Source: CAVXXB01 sp963765585 (GTDB taxonomy: Bacteria; Calditrichota; Calditrichia; JAJRVZ01). Taken from it: a stretch of DNA of 64,000 nucleotides. The notes below the pieces were generated by a model. The model did not search any database. It was given only the letters and a program-made list of their open reading frames with translations, and had not been told where the DNA came from. Position 1 is the stretch's first letter; each line of letters begins with the position of its first letter. Made by a program: the position numbers and the translations under genes. Shown here one piece after another: positions 25,736-35,979 of the stretch. The stretch is from positions 620,001-684,000 of the forward strand of contig CAVXXB010000012.1 of assembly GCA_963765585.1 (NCBI GenBank). The letters run 5' to 3'.

Positions 25736-27463
25736 TTATTCATCTTTTTTCTCATCCCATTTCTCGATTGTCGAGAGCTGCGATGCTACTCCGTAAAGGT
25801 CGATGGTATTTGCATCAAATTGAGTTGAGAAATAAGCAAGTGAAGGCAGTGAAAACAACCAGCTTCCCAGGGCCATCTCATGTTCTAATTCATCTATAAA
25901 TATCGCATATTGTTGTTTGTCACCGATTTCACGGGTCGCCATAAATTCATACATATACTCCATCAGGCGCAGTGTTTGCTGTTTGTCTTCATTCTCGCGC
26001 TTCGAATCAAGTTTGAAAAAATTCCCGTTGGGATAAAATGACTCGGGTGCAATGCTTTCAGCACCATCCCATGCTTGTTTTAGTTGCAGGTTAATTTTAT
26101 ACCGGGCTAAGTCGGGATCTCTCAGGAATACATCATAAAGATCGAAAAGAAACTTACTGCTATAACCGGATATGGCTACCAGGACCGCATCATAATTTCC
26201 GCTTTTTATCTCTTCGTTTTGGACTGCGGTGGCACGGATTTTCCCTTTAAATAAAACCGGATCATTCAGAATTTCCAATAGTTCACGAAATTCCTCCCGG
26301 AAACCAAAATTCAGGCATGCTTTTATGCGAATGGTGTCCGGTAACATGGACAGGTCTGAGTTAAGGTCATCCTCAGCGGGAACAACGACCTGCTCCTCAA
26401 CATAATAAGAAGATGATGGAAATACACTGAAGTTCAGATAATCATCATAATTATCCTTGTTACCTTTATAGTCATAAATATGGCGTTGCTGTTCCGTACC
26501 CACTTTAAAGAACCGGCGCGTAATCAGACGGTTATTTAAAAGTTTTCGTAACTCCACCCGCTGGGCCCGGTTAAGTCGTTCTGTGTTAAAAAGTACCGCA
26601 AAATATGCGGTACTTATATTAGATTTGGTAAAATAATTTTCTACATCTGCCAGGATTGGAGACAGACTGCCAAACGGTGTACTTAATAGTGCATTAATGT
26701 TATTATTGCTTAACTCGGTTGTAAAAGTACTGTTATCAATATATGGTTGCAGTTTGATACTTGGAATAATGGCGTTGTCATCCGGATTCTGTACATAATC
26801 GGATACCTCTGATTCCTGATCGATAGTCATATATGGACCGCTACCGGTTTTATAGTGCCGGGCGGCAATCTCTGAACTTGCCGGAAGAATCTTGAAACTC
26901 AGTATTTCTTTGACATCCGTTTCATTCCATATCCGATCGGTTTTAAAAGTCATGCGAATTTCATTATTAATGTCCGGACCTTCAAAATTAAAACTTTCCA
27001 ATGCCTGAGCAACCAGAATATAGTCGGGCGATAAACTACCCAGTTTTTTGATACGGTCCAGAGTGAATTTTAAATCCTGCGCGGAAAAGTAGTTCGCATT
27101 TTTTTCTGAAATCTTGATATCATCATCATCTTGCGAAATCGCATAACTATCATGCCATTTTTTATCTTTCTTTAGCTTAATGGTGATGACGTTCTCCTGG
27201 ATACTGATCAATTCGGCCAGCCCGTCTTCATAGGTAATTCCGCTGGGATTTGCCGATACATTAAACAATCCGTCAAATAATACTTCATCCAGTTTGTCAG
27301 AGAGTGGATTTGCTTCCGGCAAATGTGGATCGATCATCGGTTTTTGATGTGCAATATAGGGAATGACGATGTTACCCTTCAGGTCCGTTTTCAGTAAAAA
27401 GTAGAGTCCAACGGCGGCTGCTACCAGAATGACAGCGCCACCAATAATATATTGTTTTTTCAT
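25736..27463 (-). CDS. Membrane-anchored extracellular solute-binding protein, family 5 type
   Basis: A 575-residue protein from the ATG at 27463, which has GGAG ten bases upstream; a TTG at 27472 is less likely. The N-terminus is a single uncleaved-looking transmembrane segment (QYIIGGAVILVAAAVGLYFLL) without a lipobox. The rest follows family 5 binding proteins: PHLPEANPLSDKLDEVLFDGLF, FSAQDLKFTLDRI and FAVLFNTERLNRAQRVELRKLL. Family 5 members bind oligopeptides, dipeptides, nickel or sugars. Gly/Asn-poor pocket residues cannot be judged here. Its anchoring to the inner membrane suits direct contact with the permeases. Confidence 0.8.
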   Translation of the reverse strand: MKKQYIIGGAVILVAAAVGLYFLLKTDLKGNIVIPYIAHQKPMIDPHLPEANPLSDKLDEVLFDGLFNVSANPSGITYEDGLAELISIQENVITIKLKKDKKWHDSYAISQDDDDIKISEKNANYFSAQDLKFTLDRIKKLGSLSPDYILVAQALESFNFEGPDINNEIRMTFKTDRIWNETDVKEILSFKILPASSEIAARHYKTGSGPYMTIDQESEVSDYVQNPDDNAIIPSIKLQPYIDNSTFTTELSNNNINALLSTPFGSLSPILADVENYFTKSNISTAYFAVLFNTERLNRAQRVELRKLLNNRLITRRFFKVGTEQQRHIYDYKGNKDNYDDYLNFSVFPSSSYYVEEQVVVPAEDDLNSDLSMLPDTIRIKACLNFGFREEFRELLEILNDPVLFKGKIRATAVQNEEIKSGNYDAVLVAISGYSSKFLFDLYDVFLRDPDLARYKINLQLKQAWDGAESIAPESFYPNGNFFKLDSKRENEDKQQTLRLMEYMYEFMATREIGDKQQYAIFIDELEHEMALGSWLFSLPSLAYFSTQFDANTIDLYGVASQLSTIEKWDEKKDE

Positions 27464-27476
27464 CGAGGTCAATCTC

Positions 27477-29840
27477 CTAGTTTTTCTTGATAATCGGTTT
27501 CTGGGCCATTATGCTGACTTCAAAAACCTTAAATGCGTTGTAGTCGAATACAATTTCAATCACATTATTTCCGGTTTTATTTACCTGAAGCGGCGTGATT
27601 TGCATTTCATAATTGGTATCGGCAGAAGGTGCGGAAATGCTGAACCGACCTTCATTTTTTAACACTTCTTTATTAAATGTAATTTCTTTGTACCATTGTG
27701 TTTTTCCGGCATGGCGTGCGATCTCCATCGGCAATTTGACGTTTATATCAAATACAGGAAATTTGGCGTCTGACGGAACCTGTATGTTAATCTTAAGAAT
27801 ATATTGATTTGATCCGCCTGGATTTGAGGAAGTTGGTAATGCATATACTTTGCGATATTGTCTTGCTTTGGTCAGCCATTTGGCTGCATATGGATCGCAT
27901 TCTGCCACCAAATTTTTAATTTTTTTATCATCCCCTTTATAGTATGAACCGTGGGTTACAATGGCTCGGGCTTTTTCTACGCCCTGGTCATGAGGGGCAT
28001 TTGTAAAATCACCATACAGGGCTTCAATGGCTGATTGCGGAAATTTTGAGTTCTTTAAAAAGTTTACTCTTTTACTGACCACATCGGCTTTTTGCTTTGC
28101 AGCAGCCGCTCCTTTGCTTGAAAAAGTTGGTATATAAACCGGCTGAAGTGCCTTATTGGCATACAGCGAATCCACCTGATCAGTGGTGTGAAGATTTTGC
28201 TTTATAAAGTTATTGGCATTGTTGACACTTATAGTTTCAATATGATAATAAAGTGAATCTTCAAATTTGGTTACCAGGTTTTGTTTTTTTGGTAATGTCT
28301 TTTGAGGATTTAGAAAATTCTGATCAAGATGCAAGGATTGCAAAGAACGCTCGGCCGCACCCCAATCCTGCTGAGCCATGGCCCGGCTGATTTCCAGACC
28401 CTGTTGCGTGAGCGATAACTGATCGATATCAGCATATTTGTTCATGAGAAATAATATATCGGTATTTTGCTTGAGTAATCTGAGAATACCGCTATAATTA
28501 CCCTGGTTCTTATAAAGGTTTATCTGTGGTACAATTTCTTCCGAACGTCTTAACTGACTCAATCTTTTATTAATAGTGTCCTTGGTTGATTTTAATTCTT
28601 TATTTAACAGGGATGCACAGGCGTAGGACTTGTATTTTCCAAACACTTTTGAATCAACCGGAGGTAGTTCGTAGCTCAACTGTGCCAAAGCAGCCCTCTG
28701 ATCGGTGAAAAAAGTATTTCCAGGCCACGTTCCCGGCTTATTGAGTTGATCATCGATTTTTTCCATTCCTGCCTTTACCCGTGCCAGTGCTTCCGATCTT
28801 TTATTGAATGCGGTAACAAAATTTTCCAGTTCGCGAAAGTCAGCCGTGATGGGCTTGCCGCAGTTGGCATATAATTTGGTTATTTCGGCCAGGTTAAAGT
28901 CAATGGGTGTACTTGTGGTTTTCTTGCGCAATTCTCTTTCATAATATGGTACAATTTCATCCAATTGGCCGGCAGTTAGTTTTTTTGCCTCAGAAAGAAC
29001 ACTGGCCGGATAGGCATTTGTGTTTTCCAATAGGGAATTGTACTCGGCAGCTCTTCCGACAAAAGATTCCATGGCCACCGTAGGTGCGGCTACGGCACCC
29101 ATCAGATCCAGCATGTGATTGTAATCTTGTTGAAAAGCAATTTCATCAGATAAATTTTGTGCTAATTTTTTATAATCCTGATAGGATGCATCCTGGCTGT
29201 TTAATATCTCAGCTGGAAAAATACTTTCGATTTCGTGAAGTTGACCCTGAATTTCCGTTAAACGGGCACTTTTCTCTTTTAGGCTGTTCATTTCGCCATT
29301 GTAGTCAATTTCTGTTCCGGAAATACTCGACCCGATGGCATCATATACACTACGGGATTGGGTGTTTTGCGCAAGTTTATCCAAAAATTCTGCATGCCTG
29401 GTTTCAAACTTATACCGCCATGCCGCGATATAGCGGTATTCCAGCTTCAGGACCAGGTCTTTTTTCACATCCTCAATCACCCAGAAGAACGTGGGAACAG
29501 TCCGGTCGAGTTCATACACGCTCATTTTCTCAGGTTCAAGACTCACATCCGTCATTTTTATAATAGTGCCTTCACCGTCATCAAAAGCCCTGGTCATGTA
29601 AGTAGTTAGGGTTTCTTTCTCATTAAAACTCAGAATGATATATATGTTGTCCTGGCTGGCTGGTGGGATTTTTAGAAAGTATTTGTTCCCTTCGCTCAGT
29701 TCAAAGTATTCGTCATCATCCTTTAATTCAATGTAACCGTTTTCAATGAATGATATTTGTGGTACCGGCTGTAACTCTTTATAAGCCGCACATCCGACTA
29801 AAAAGATTAGTAACAGATAAAGAACATATTTGATTTGCAT
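27477..29840 (-). CDS. Large lipoprotein of unknown function, first gene of ABC operon
   Basis: A 787-residue protein with a lipoprotein signal (LLLIFLVGC, Cys about 17). Residues 20-140 look beta-rich and domain-like (YFELSEGNKYFLKIPP). A long charged alpha-helical middle part follows (about 150-650). The C-terminal 110 residues form a beta domain (YILKINIQVPSD, GRFSISAPSADTNYEMQITP). I know no family match. GGGG precedes the ATG. Being first in an operon with a binding protein, permeases and ATPase, it may present substrate from the outer envelope, but this is a guess. Confidence 0.6.
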   Translation of the reverse strand: MQIKYVLYLLLIFLVGCAAYKELQPVPQISFIENGYIELKDDDEYFELSEGNKYFLKIPPASQDNIYIILSFNEKETLTTYMTRAFDDGEGTIIKMTDVSLEPEKMSVYELDRTVPTFFWVIEDVKKDLVLKLEYRYIAAWRYKFETRHAEFLDKLAQNTQSRSVYDAIGSSISGTEIDYNGEMNSLKEKSARLTEIQGQLHEIESIFPAEILNSQDASYQDYKKLAQNLSDEIAFQQDYNHMLDLMGAVAAPTVAMESFVGRAAEYNSLLENTNAYPASVLSEAKKLTAGQLDEIVPYYERELRKKTTSTPIDFNLAEITKLYANCGKPITADFRELENFVTAFNKRSEALARVKAGMEKIDDQLNKPGTWPGNTFFTDQRAALAQLSYELPPVDSKVFGKYKSYACASLLNKELKSTKDTINKRLSQLRRSEEIVPQINLYKNQGNYSGILRLLKQNTDILFLMNKYADIDQLSLTQQGLEISRAMAQQDWGAAERSLQSLHLDQNFLNPQKTLPKKQNLVTKFEDSLYYHIETISVNNANNFIKQNLHTTDQVDSLYANKALQPVYIPTFSSKGAAAAKQKADVVSKRVNFLKNSKFPQSAIEALYGDFTNAPHDQGVEKARAIVTHGSYYKGDDKKIKNLVAECDPYAAKWLTKARQYRKVYALPTSSNPGGSNQYILKINIQVPSDAKFPVFDINVKLPMEIARHAGKTQWYKEITFNKEVLKNEGRFSISAPSADTNYEMQITPLQVNKTGNNVIEIVFDYNAFKVFEVSIMAQKPIIKKN

Positions 29841-29877
29841 ATATTACCCCGTTTTAGATATATAAATTGAAATGTGA

Positions 29878-29897
29878 TATTGACGCCCCTGTCAATA
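29878..29897. promoter_or_regulatory. Inverted repeat in divergent promoter region
   Basis: TATTGAC and GTCAATA form a 7-bp inverted repeat around a 6-base spacer. It lies 38 bases upstream of the lipoprotein start and about 165 bases before the OPT gene start, between two divergently transcribed peptide transporters. It could be an operator, and the minus strand reads TTGACA here; neither role is proven. Confidence 0.3.
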
Positions 29898-30062
29898 ATA
29901 AAGTCATACGCTTAATTTAATTGATTTGTTCATAAAACTGAAATGTGCAGCCAAAATTTTCTTGATTAAATCTGTAGTTATTTATAAATACATTATTTAC
30001 TTAAATATTTCCTTCCGGAAATATAAATTTTCCAAAGTAAATCGTAATTAGAAGGGTATTCA

Positions 30063-31979
30063 ATGCAAGAATTTAAGCCTCACGTTCCGGCGGAGACGGA
30101 TTTAAAAGATTTTAGTATTCGTGCACTATTGATCGGCGGGGTTTTTGGCATCCTGTTTGGCAGTGCCAATGCATATCTTGGACTGCGTGTGGGACTCACT
30201 ATTAGCACAGCCATTCCATTGGCTGTAATTTCTGTCGCTTTATTCAAATCATTTGAAAAATTGTGGGGCAGGGCTTCGATTCTGGAAGCAAATATTGCTC
30301 AGACAACAGGCTCGGCCAGTTCCTCATTGGCATCCGGAATTATCTTTACTATTCCGGCCTTGTTTTTATGGGGTTTCAAACCGGAGTTGGTTCAAATTGC
30401 CTTACTGGGATTCCTGGGAGGCATATTAGGGATTGTGTTTATGATTCCCCTGCGCCGCTTTCTGATTGTCAAAGAGCATGATACGCTGCCTTATCCTGAG
30501 GGAACGGCTGCCGCCCAGGTACTGATCGCAGCGGATACCGGTGGTAGTAAGGCAAAATATGTGTTTCAGGGTCTGGGTTTAGGTTTGATATATAAAGCTT
30601 TCTTATCTCTGGCAAAATTATGGCCCTCAGAAGTCAGTGTTCACATTCCTGGATTAAAAAAGGGCGTTTTGGGTTTGGAAGCAACTCCGGCCCTGCTTGG
30701 AGTTGGATATATTTTAGGCTTCCGGATATCTGCTGTGCTGGTTGCCGGTGGGCTACTGTCATGGCTGGGTATCATTCCGGCGATTGCCATGTTCGGAGAG
30801 CATTTACAAAGTCCCATGTTTCCCGAAACAACAAAATTGATTTCTGAAATGAGTCCCGGTGAAATCTGGACGCGATATGTACGGTATATCGGTGCTGGGG
30901 CAGTGGCCGTTGGTGGCATAATTACCGTCTTCAAATCACTGCCGACTATGATCAGTTCACTCAAAATTGGTCTTGCCGAACTTTCATCAAAACATGAAAA
31001 TGGAATAGTCAGCCGGATACGTACTGACAGCGACTTATCCTTTAAGGTAATCATTGGTGTTGTAGCACTTTTTATCATTGTTGGGGTTGGTACACCATAT
31101 GTGATCGGTGTAGACCAGACATTGGTGACCAGAATTATCGGATCTATTGCCATTGTCTTCTTTGCCTTTATATTTGTTACCGTCTCGTCACGAATTGTCG
31201 GTTTGATTGGTGTTTCATCAAATCCTACATCAGGTATGGCGATTGTGACTTTACTGGGTACTTCAGCGGTTTTTTATCTGCTTGGCTGGACCGATAATTT
31301 GAGTAAAACAGCGGTGTTAACAATTGGAACCGTTGTGGCAGTAGCCGCATCCATATCCGGTGATATTTCCCAGGATTTAAAATCCGGATATTTGTTGGGC
31401 GCTACGCCAAAGAAACAGCAGATGAGTGAGTTGTTTGGTGCGTTTACTTCTGCTTTCTTTATTGCGCTAGCTGTTGTCACGCTTGGCGAGGTCTATGGAT
31501 TTGGATCTAAAGAATTGGCAGCACCACAAGCAACATTGATGAAAACAGTTGTGGATGGGGTGCTGCAAGCCAATCTTCCATGGGATCTCGTTCTGATTGG
31601 CGCCAGTTTTGCTATCGTTGCAGAATTACTCGCGGTGCCTTCTTTACCATTCGCCGTAGGTATCTATCTGCCGCTTTCGACCATGACCCCGGTTTTTGTG
31701 GGTGGTTTGATTAAATGGATGATCGAAAAACGACAGGGATCTGATAGTGAAAAAAATATAGCGGAAAAACAAACTGACACCGGAGTGCTATTGGGATCCG
31801 GTTTGATTGCCGGCGAGGGAATTATGGGTGTGCTGATTGCTGCCTATGCCATTTGGGCAACGAAAGCGCCCGCAGGGTTACCATTCGCATTTACCGGATT
31901 AACAGGTGAGATCATTTCATTTGCAGTATTTTGTGCATTGGGTATGTATATTTATACTATGGCAAGAAAAAAACATTAA
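30063..31979 (+). CDS. OPT-family oligopeptide transporter
   Basis: A 638-residue protein with about 14-16 hydrophobic segments. N-terminal ALLIGGVFGILFGSANAYLGLRVG and TISTAIPLAVISVALFK are typical of the bacterial OPT branch, as are the segments QTTGSASSSLASG and YPEGTAAAQVLIAAD. Members carry oligopeptides or metal chelates by proton or sodium coupling. AGAAGG lies upstream of the ATG. It is divergent from the ABC operon and is followed by purL after 33 bases. Confidence 0.92.
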   Translation: MQEFKPHVPAETDLKDFSIRALLIGGVFGILFGSANAYLGLRVGLTISTAIPLAVISVALFKSFEKLWGRASILEANIAQTTGSASSSLASGIIFTIPALFLWGFKPELVQIALLGFLGGILGIVFMIPLRRFLIVKEHDTLPYPEGTAAAQVLIAADTGGSKAKYVFQGLGLGLIYKAFLSLAKLWPSEVSVHIPGLKKGVLGLEATPALLGVGYILGFRISAVLVAGGLLSWLGIIPAIAMFGEHLQSPMFPETTKLISEMSPGEIWTRYVRYIGAGAVAVGGIITVFKSLPTMISSLKIGLAELSSKHENGIVSRIRTDSDLSFKVIIGVVALFIIVGVGTPYVIGVDQTLVTRIIGSIAIVFFAFIFVTVSSRIVGLIGVSSNPTSGMAIVTLLGTSAVFYLLGWTDNLSKTAVLTIGTVVAVAASISGDISQDLKSGYLLGATPKKQQMSELFGAFTSAFFIALAVVTLGEVYGFGSKELAAPQATLMKTVVDGVLQANLPWDLVLIGASFAIVAELLAVPSLPFAVGIYLPLSTMTPVFVGGLIKWMIEKRQGSDSEKNIAEKQTDTGVLLGSGLIAGEGIMGVLIAAYAIWATKAPAGLPFAFTGLTGEIISFAVFCALGMYIYTMARKKH

Positions 31980-32012
31980 CATAAAACTGAATTATCAATT
32001 GAGGAATATATA

Positions 32013-34238
32013 GTGAAAAATGAGCCCGTTGTAAATCTTGATCTCGCTCTGGAACATGGTCTGAATGAAGAAGAGTATGGTAAAATTCTTGAGATTTTAG
32101 GCCGTACACCAACCTATACGGAACTCGGCATATTTTCGGTAATGTGGAGTGAACATTGTAGTTATAAAAATTCACTTTTGCAGTTGAAAACATTACCGCG
32201 CGAAGGCGAACGTTTGCTGGTTAAACCGGGCGAGGAAAACGCCGGGCTTATTGATATTGGTGAGGATCTGGCTGTCGCGTTTAAAATTGAAAGCCATAAT
32301 CACCCATCGGCGGTGGAACCTTATCAGGGGAGTGCCACCGGTGTGGGGGGAATTATGCGTGATATCTTTACCATGGGAGCCAGGCCCATTGCGGCACTCA
32401 ATTCATTGCGCTTTGGCAACCTGTCCGATCAGAGAAATCGATATCTTTTTGCCGGAGTGGTCAAAGGAATAGGGGATTATGGCAATTGTCTGGGGATCCC
32501 GACAATCTCCGGAGAAGTTTATTTTGAAGATTGTTATTCAGATAATTGTCTGGTAAATGCCATGACGGTTGGCGTTGTAAAAAAGGATATGGTTGCCAAA
32601 GCGATTGCCAAAACACCCGGTGCGGCTATTTATGCCATTGGATCAGCCACCGGCCGGGACGGTATTCACGGTGCTACTTTTGCAAGTGAGGAGCTGACCG
32701 AAGAATCCGAAGAAAAAAGAAGTTCGGTTCAGGTGGGCGATCCGTTTACGGAAAAATTATTACTGGAAGCGACGCTTGAATTGATTAAGGTTGATGTGCT
32801 TGAAGGTATTCAGGACATGGGTGCCGCCGGGTTGACCAGTTCCAGTGCCGAAATGAGTGCAAAAAGTGAACTGGGAATTGAACTGGATCTTGATAAAATG
32901 CATCTGCGCGAACAGGAAATGATACCTTATGAAATATTACTCTCGGAATCCCAGGAGCGTATGCTTGCGATTTGCAAACCCGGTAGAGAAGCGGAGTTTG
33001 AAGAAGTCTGTAAAAAATGGGAACTTGATTATTCAAAAATCGGGCGTGTAACGGACGATAAGAACTTAAGAATTATTTTTGAAAAGAAAGTAGTAGCGGA
33101 TATTCCCGCGTATTATTTATCCGCTGGCGATGGTGCGCCTGTATATGAGCGGGAATCCATAAAACCTGATTATATCGATAAGAATCTGAAGATTGACCTT
33201 TCGGAACTGAAACAACCGGCCGATTTAAAAGAAGCCTTTAAAACAGTTTTTTCGTCACCCAATATTGTCAGTAAAGAATGGGTATATGAGCAATATGACT
33301 ATATGGTTCGTACAGATACGATAATCGAGCCCGGGAGTGATGCCGGTGTGGTGCGGATTAAAGGCACCAATAAGGCGCTGGCGACTAAAACAGACTGCAA
33401 TGGCCGGTATGTGTATCTTTCTCCCCGGGAAGGTGCCGCAATCGCTGTTGCCGAGTCCGCCAGAAATGTGGTGTGCACCGGTGCCCTACCCGTTGCGGTT
33501 ACCAATTGTCTGAATTTTGGCAATCCGTATAAACCGGATGTGTACTGGCAGTTTTCTGAAGCGATTGCCGGAATGGGAGAAGCTTGTCGTGTGCTGGATA
33601 CACCGGTTACAGGCGGAAATGTCAGTTTTTACAATGAAAGCATGGTCTATCAGGTGTATCCAACCCCGGTTATTGGCATGCTTGGTGTAATAGATGACCT
33701 GGCACATATTACGCCTTCCGGCTTTCAGACAGAAGGCGATCTGGTATTGTTAATCGGAGATACACGGCCTGAGTTGGGCGGAAGCGAGTATCTTAAAATG
33801 GTACATGAGATGGTCGGTGGAGCGCCACCACATCTGGATTTACACCTTGAGAAAAAAACACAGGAATATGTGCTTAAAGCTATCCGGGCCGGATTGATTA
33901 ATTCAGCACACGATTTGGCGGATGGTGGCCTTGCCGTCGCTCTGGCCGAATGTTGCATTGTGAACCGTAATAATCCGATGGGAATTAATGCAAAAATTGA
34001 ATCGATCCTGCAACCAGACCAGCTTCTGTTTAGTGAGTCCCAGTCTAGATTTCTGATTTCTATCAGTCCGGATAATCGTAAAACAGTTCTTGACCTGTTT
34101 TATGAACAAAGTATCCCTGTACAGCAAATTGGTGAGACCGGTGGAAATTATATGAATATAAATAATTTTTTTGAAATCGAAATCGCAGAATTATCAGACA
34201 TCTACTACAAAACCCTTCCCGAAATTATGAATAGCTAA
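32013..34238 (+). CDS. purL: Phosphoribosylformylglycinamidine synthase, small-type PurL subunit
   Basis: A 741-residue protein of the small PurL type, which needs separate PurS and PurQ (not in this window). The GTG start has GAGGAA upstream. Hallmarks: FSVMWSEHCSYKNS with the catalytic His, KIESHNHPSAVEPYQGSATGVGGI and QDMGAAGLTSSSAEM. The second half repeats the fold (TKTDCNGRYVYLSP, TGGNVSFYNES, HDLADGGLAVALAECC). It performs the ATP-dependent conversion of FGAR to FGAM in purine synthesis. Confidence 0.96.
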   Translation: MKNEPVVNLDLALEHGLNEEEYGKILEILGRTPTYTELGIFSVMWSEHCSYKNSLLQLKTLPREGERLLVKPGEENAGLIDIGEDLAVAFKIESHNHPSAVEPYQGSATGVGGIMRDIFTMGARPIAALNSLRFGNLSDQRNRYLFAGVVKGIGDYGNCLGIPTISGEVYFEDCYSDNCLVNAMTVGVVKKDMVAKAIAKTPGAAIYAIGSATGRDGIHGATFASEELTEESEEKRSSVQVGDPFTEKLLLEATLELIKVDVLEGIQDMGAAGLTSSSAEMSAKSELGIELDLDKMHLREQEMIPYEILLSESQERMLAICKPGREAEFEEVCKKWELDYSKIGRVTDDKNLRIIFEKKVVADIPAYYLSAGDGAPVYERESIKPDYIDKNLKIDLSELKQPADLKEAFKTVFSSPNIVSKEWVYEQYDYMVRTDTIIEPGSDAGVVRIKGTNKALATKTDCNGRYVYLSPREGAAIAVAESARNVVCTGALPVAVTNCLNFGNPYKPDVYWQFSEAIAGMGEACRVLDTPVTGGNVSFYNESMVYQVYPTPVIGMLGVIDDLAHITPSGFQTEGDLVLLIGDTRPELGGSEYLKMVHEMVGGAPPHLDLHLEKKTQEYVLKAIRAGLINSAHDLADGGLAVALAECCIVNRNNPMGINAKIESILQPDQLLFSESQSRFLISISPDNRKTVLDLFYEQSIPVQQIGETGGNYMNINNFFEIEIAELSDIYYKTLPEIMNS

Positions 34239-34245
34239 TGCAGAT

Positions 34246-34269
34246 CAGGTGTACCATATGGTACACCTG
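34246..34269. promoter_or_regulatory. 24-base perfect palindrome downstream of purL
   Basis: Each 12-base arm is CAGGTGTACCAT, and the second arm is its exact complement with no loop. It starts 8 bases after the purL stop and is followed by a further GTACA-containing tract. No T-run follows. A dimeric regulator site or a cruciform/attenuator structure are possible readings. Confidence 0.6.
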
Positions 34270-34402
34270 GCTGTACTTTGCCGTACAATATCTCCGTTTT
34301 ACCTATCCGTCAATATTCTCGTAAATATCATAGGAACAGTTAGTTAGGGCGCGTTTGGTTTTTTGGCATGCAAATTGATACATATATGTGAACGAGGAAT
34401 CT

Positions 34403-35905
34403 ATGAGATCATATACTTTTAAAATAATTATACTGTTTGCCCTATTGGTTGTGGCTTATGCTGCTGAAGCACAAAACCCGCGCCGCATCGATTCGGATTT
34501 TAAGAAACTGCAAAGATATATAGATCGTGTACAGGAACTTGTGAATAGGCTTGATGATCAACGCGCAAGGAATAATATTTTACTGGCCCGTGAGGAATTG
34601 GAAAAAGCAAGATACTTTTTATATACAGCTCCGGAGCCCAGATATCAACTGGCACAAGCACATCTGTTAAAAGCCAAGGTTTTTGCTGATCTTGCCGCTA
34701 AAATGGTTTTATCAAAACCTTTTAAAAAACTGAAAGTACAATTGGATGATCTGATCGATCGTGGAGAGCAGCAACTTGGCAGTTCAAGAATGGAAGAAAC
34801 CTACTATCTCCTGAATCAGGCAAAGAAATTTCGCCGCCTCGCCTATGAAAACTTTTCTTCAGGCAGAGTAATACTGGGTGAGCAATATTATCGTGTTGCA
34901 TTCTTTTTTGCCCGTAAGTGCGTGGACTTTCAAAAAACAAACAGACTTTCAATACCTGAACAGAGAATTGAACTTGAATTATCAGTGCAACAGATGCTTA
35001 ATCAGGCAAGAGAGCTCTCAAATGGTAATGACAATACTGCCAAAATGCTGAAGGAAGCAGAAAAACACTATCAGAATGCACTGCAGCTGGCGGATGAGGG
35101 CAAAGAAGAACTGGCAGTCAATCGTTTGAAACTGGTGCGAAGATATATTTACCGGATATATGATCAATCAGAGCGTGGGGCAGGGAATAAACGACAGCAG
35201 ATAGAAAGTCAACTCTATTCATTAAAGGCCTTTTTGGAATCTCTTCAGAATGATCTTGAACCATCTATGAATGAGCAAACGCGAACGATGATTAATAAAT
35301 CATGGCAGTTATATGATGACGCAGATAGGGCATTTAATGAAGGGAAATATAATCAGGCTGCACAGAAGATTGCCATCAGCCAGCGTGTGGCGAATAAGGT
35401 TTTTAGACAACACAGAACCGGGAATAATTATAATGCAGAAAACATCGCCGTTCGTATAGATGAGACTAATAGGATATTAGAAATACAAAAAAATCAGGTG
35501 CTGGATTCCGGGAGTGAAGAACTTATCAAATTGCATCAGGAAGCACAACAGTTGCTTGATCGTGCGCGTGAAGCCAGTAACCAGGGGAAAATGGGATTGG
35601 CATTCCAGATTTTACAGGGAAGTACGCGAATGAGTGCGCGATTACAACGCGAATTGCGGCGGGGAAGCTTTGAATCTTCTGAGGCAAATCTTGAACAAAA
35701 ATATACTCAAATCCAGAATTCGTTAAACAGGATTGAAAATAATGAAAAACTCGTGGCAAAGCATCGAAATGTAATTGATCAATTGCAGTTTTATGCCGAT
35801 CAGGGAAAATCTCACTGGCAGCAGAAAAATTACGTTCTAGCTGATGAATATTTTGATACTGCCTTGGAACAAATCAAACATTATACAGCAAAATGGAGAA
35901 AATAA
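34403..35905 (+). CDS. Periplasmic helical protein of unknown function
   Basis: A 500-residue protein from the ATG at 34403 with GAGG six bases upstream; an in-frame GTG at 34388 is less likely. A signal peptide (SYTFKIIILFALLVVAYAAEA) leads into an almost wholly alpha-helical, charged sequence rich in Gln, Arg, Glu and Leu, with repeated patterns of the type ARELS...EKHYQNALQLADEGKEELA. Heptad-like spacing suggests coiled coils or TPR-related helices. I recognise no named family. It sits alone after purL with a 164-base gap. Confidence 0.65.
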   Translation: MRSYTFKIIILFALLVVAYAAEAQNPRRIDSDFKKLQRYIDRVQELVNRLDDQRARNNILLAREELEKARYFLYTAPEPRYQLAQAHLLKAKVFADLAAKMVLSKPFKKLKVQLDDLIDRGEQQLGSSRMEETYYLLNQAKKFRRLAYENFSSGRVILGEQYYRVAFFFARKCVDFQKTNRLSIPEQRIELELSVQQMLNQARELSNGNDNTAKMLKEAEKHYQNALQLADEGKEELAVNRLKLVRRYIYRIYDQSERGAGNKRQQIESQLYSLKAFLESLQNDLEPSMNEQTRTMINKSWQLYDDADRAFNEGKYNQAAQKIAISQRVANKVFRQHRTGNNYNAENIAVRIDETNRILEIQKNQVLDSGSEELIKLHQEAQQLLDRAREASNQGKMGLAFQILQGSTRMSARLQRELRRGSFESSEANLEQKYTQIQNSLNRIENNEKLVAKHRNVIDQLQFYADQGKSHWQQKNYVLADEYFDTALEQIKHYTAKWRK

Positions 35906-35979
35906 TCAGAGTATCTCCTGTCTCAGGGCCCGGGACATGGGGGAAATGATTCTTACAAATCAAAACAAAGGAGAAAATC

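Noticed and set aside
30641..31153. Minus-strand 170-codon frame opposite the OPT gene
   Set aside because: Shadow frame of a strongly coding membrane protein; composition is low-complexity Thr/Pro/Ile.
34360..34390. Possible sigma-54 promoter before the helical periplasmic protein
   Set aside because: TGGCATG is followed by TTGAT at the right distance but the essential GC of the -12 element is GA, so the match is incomplete.
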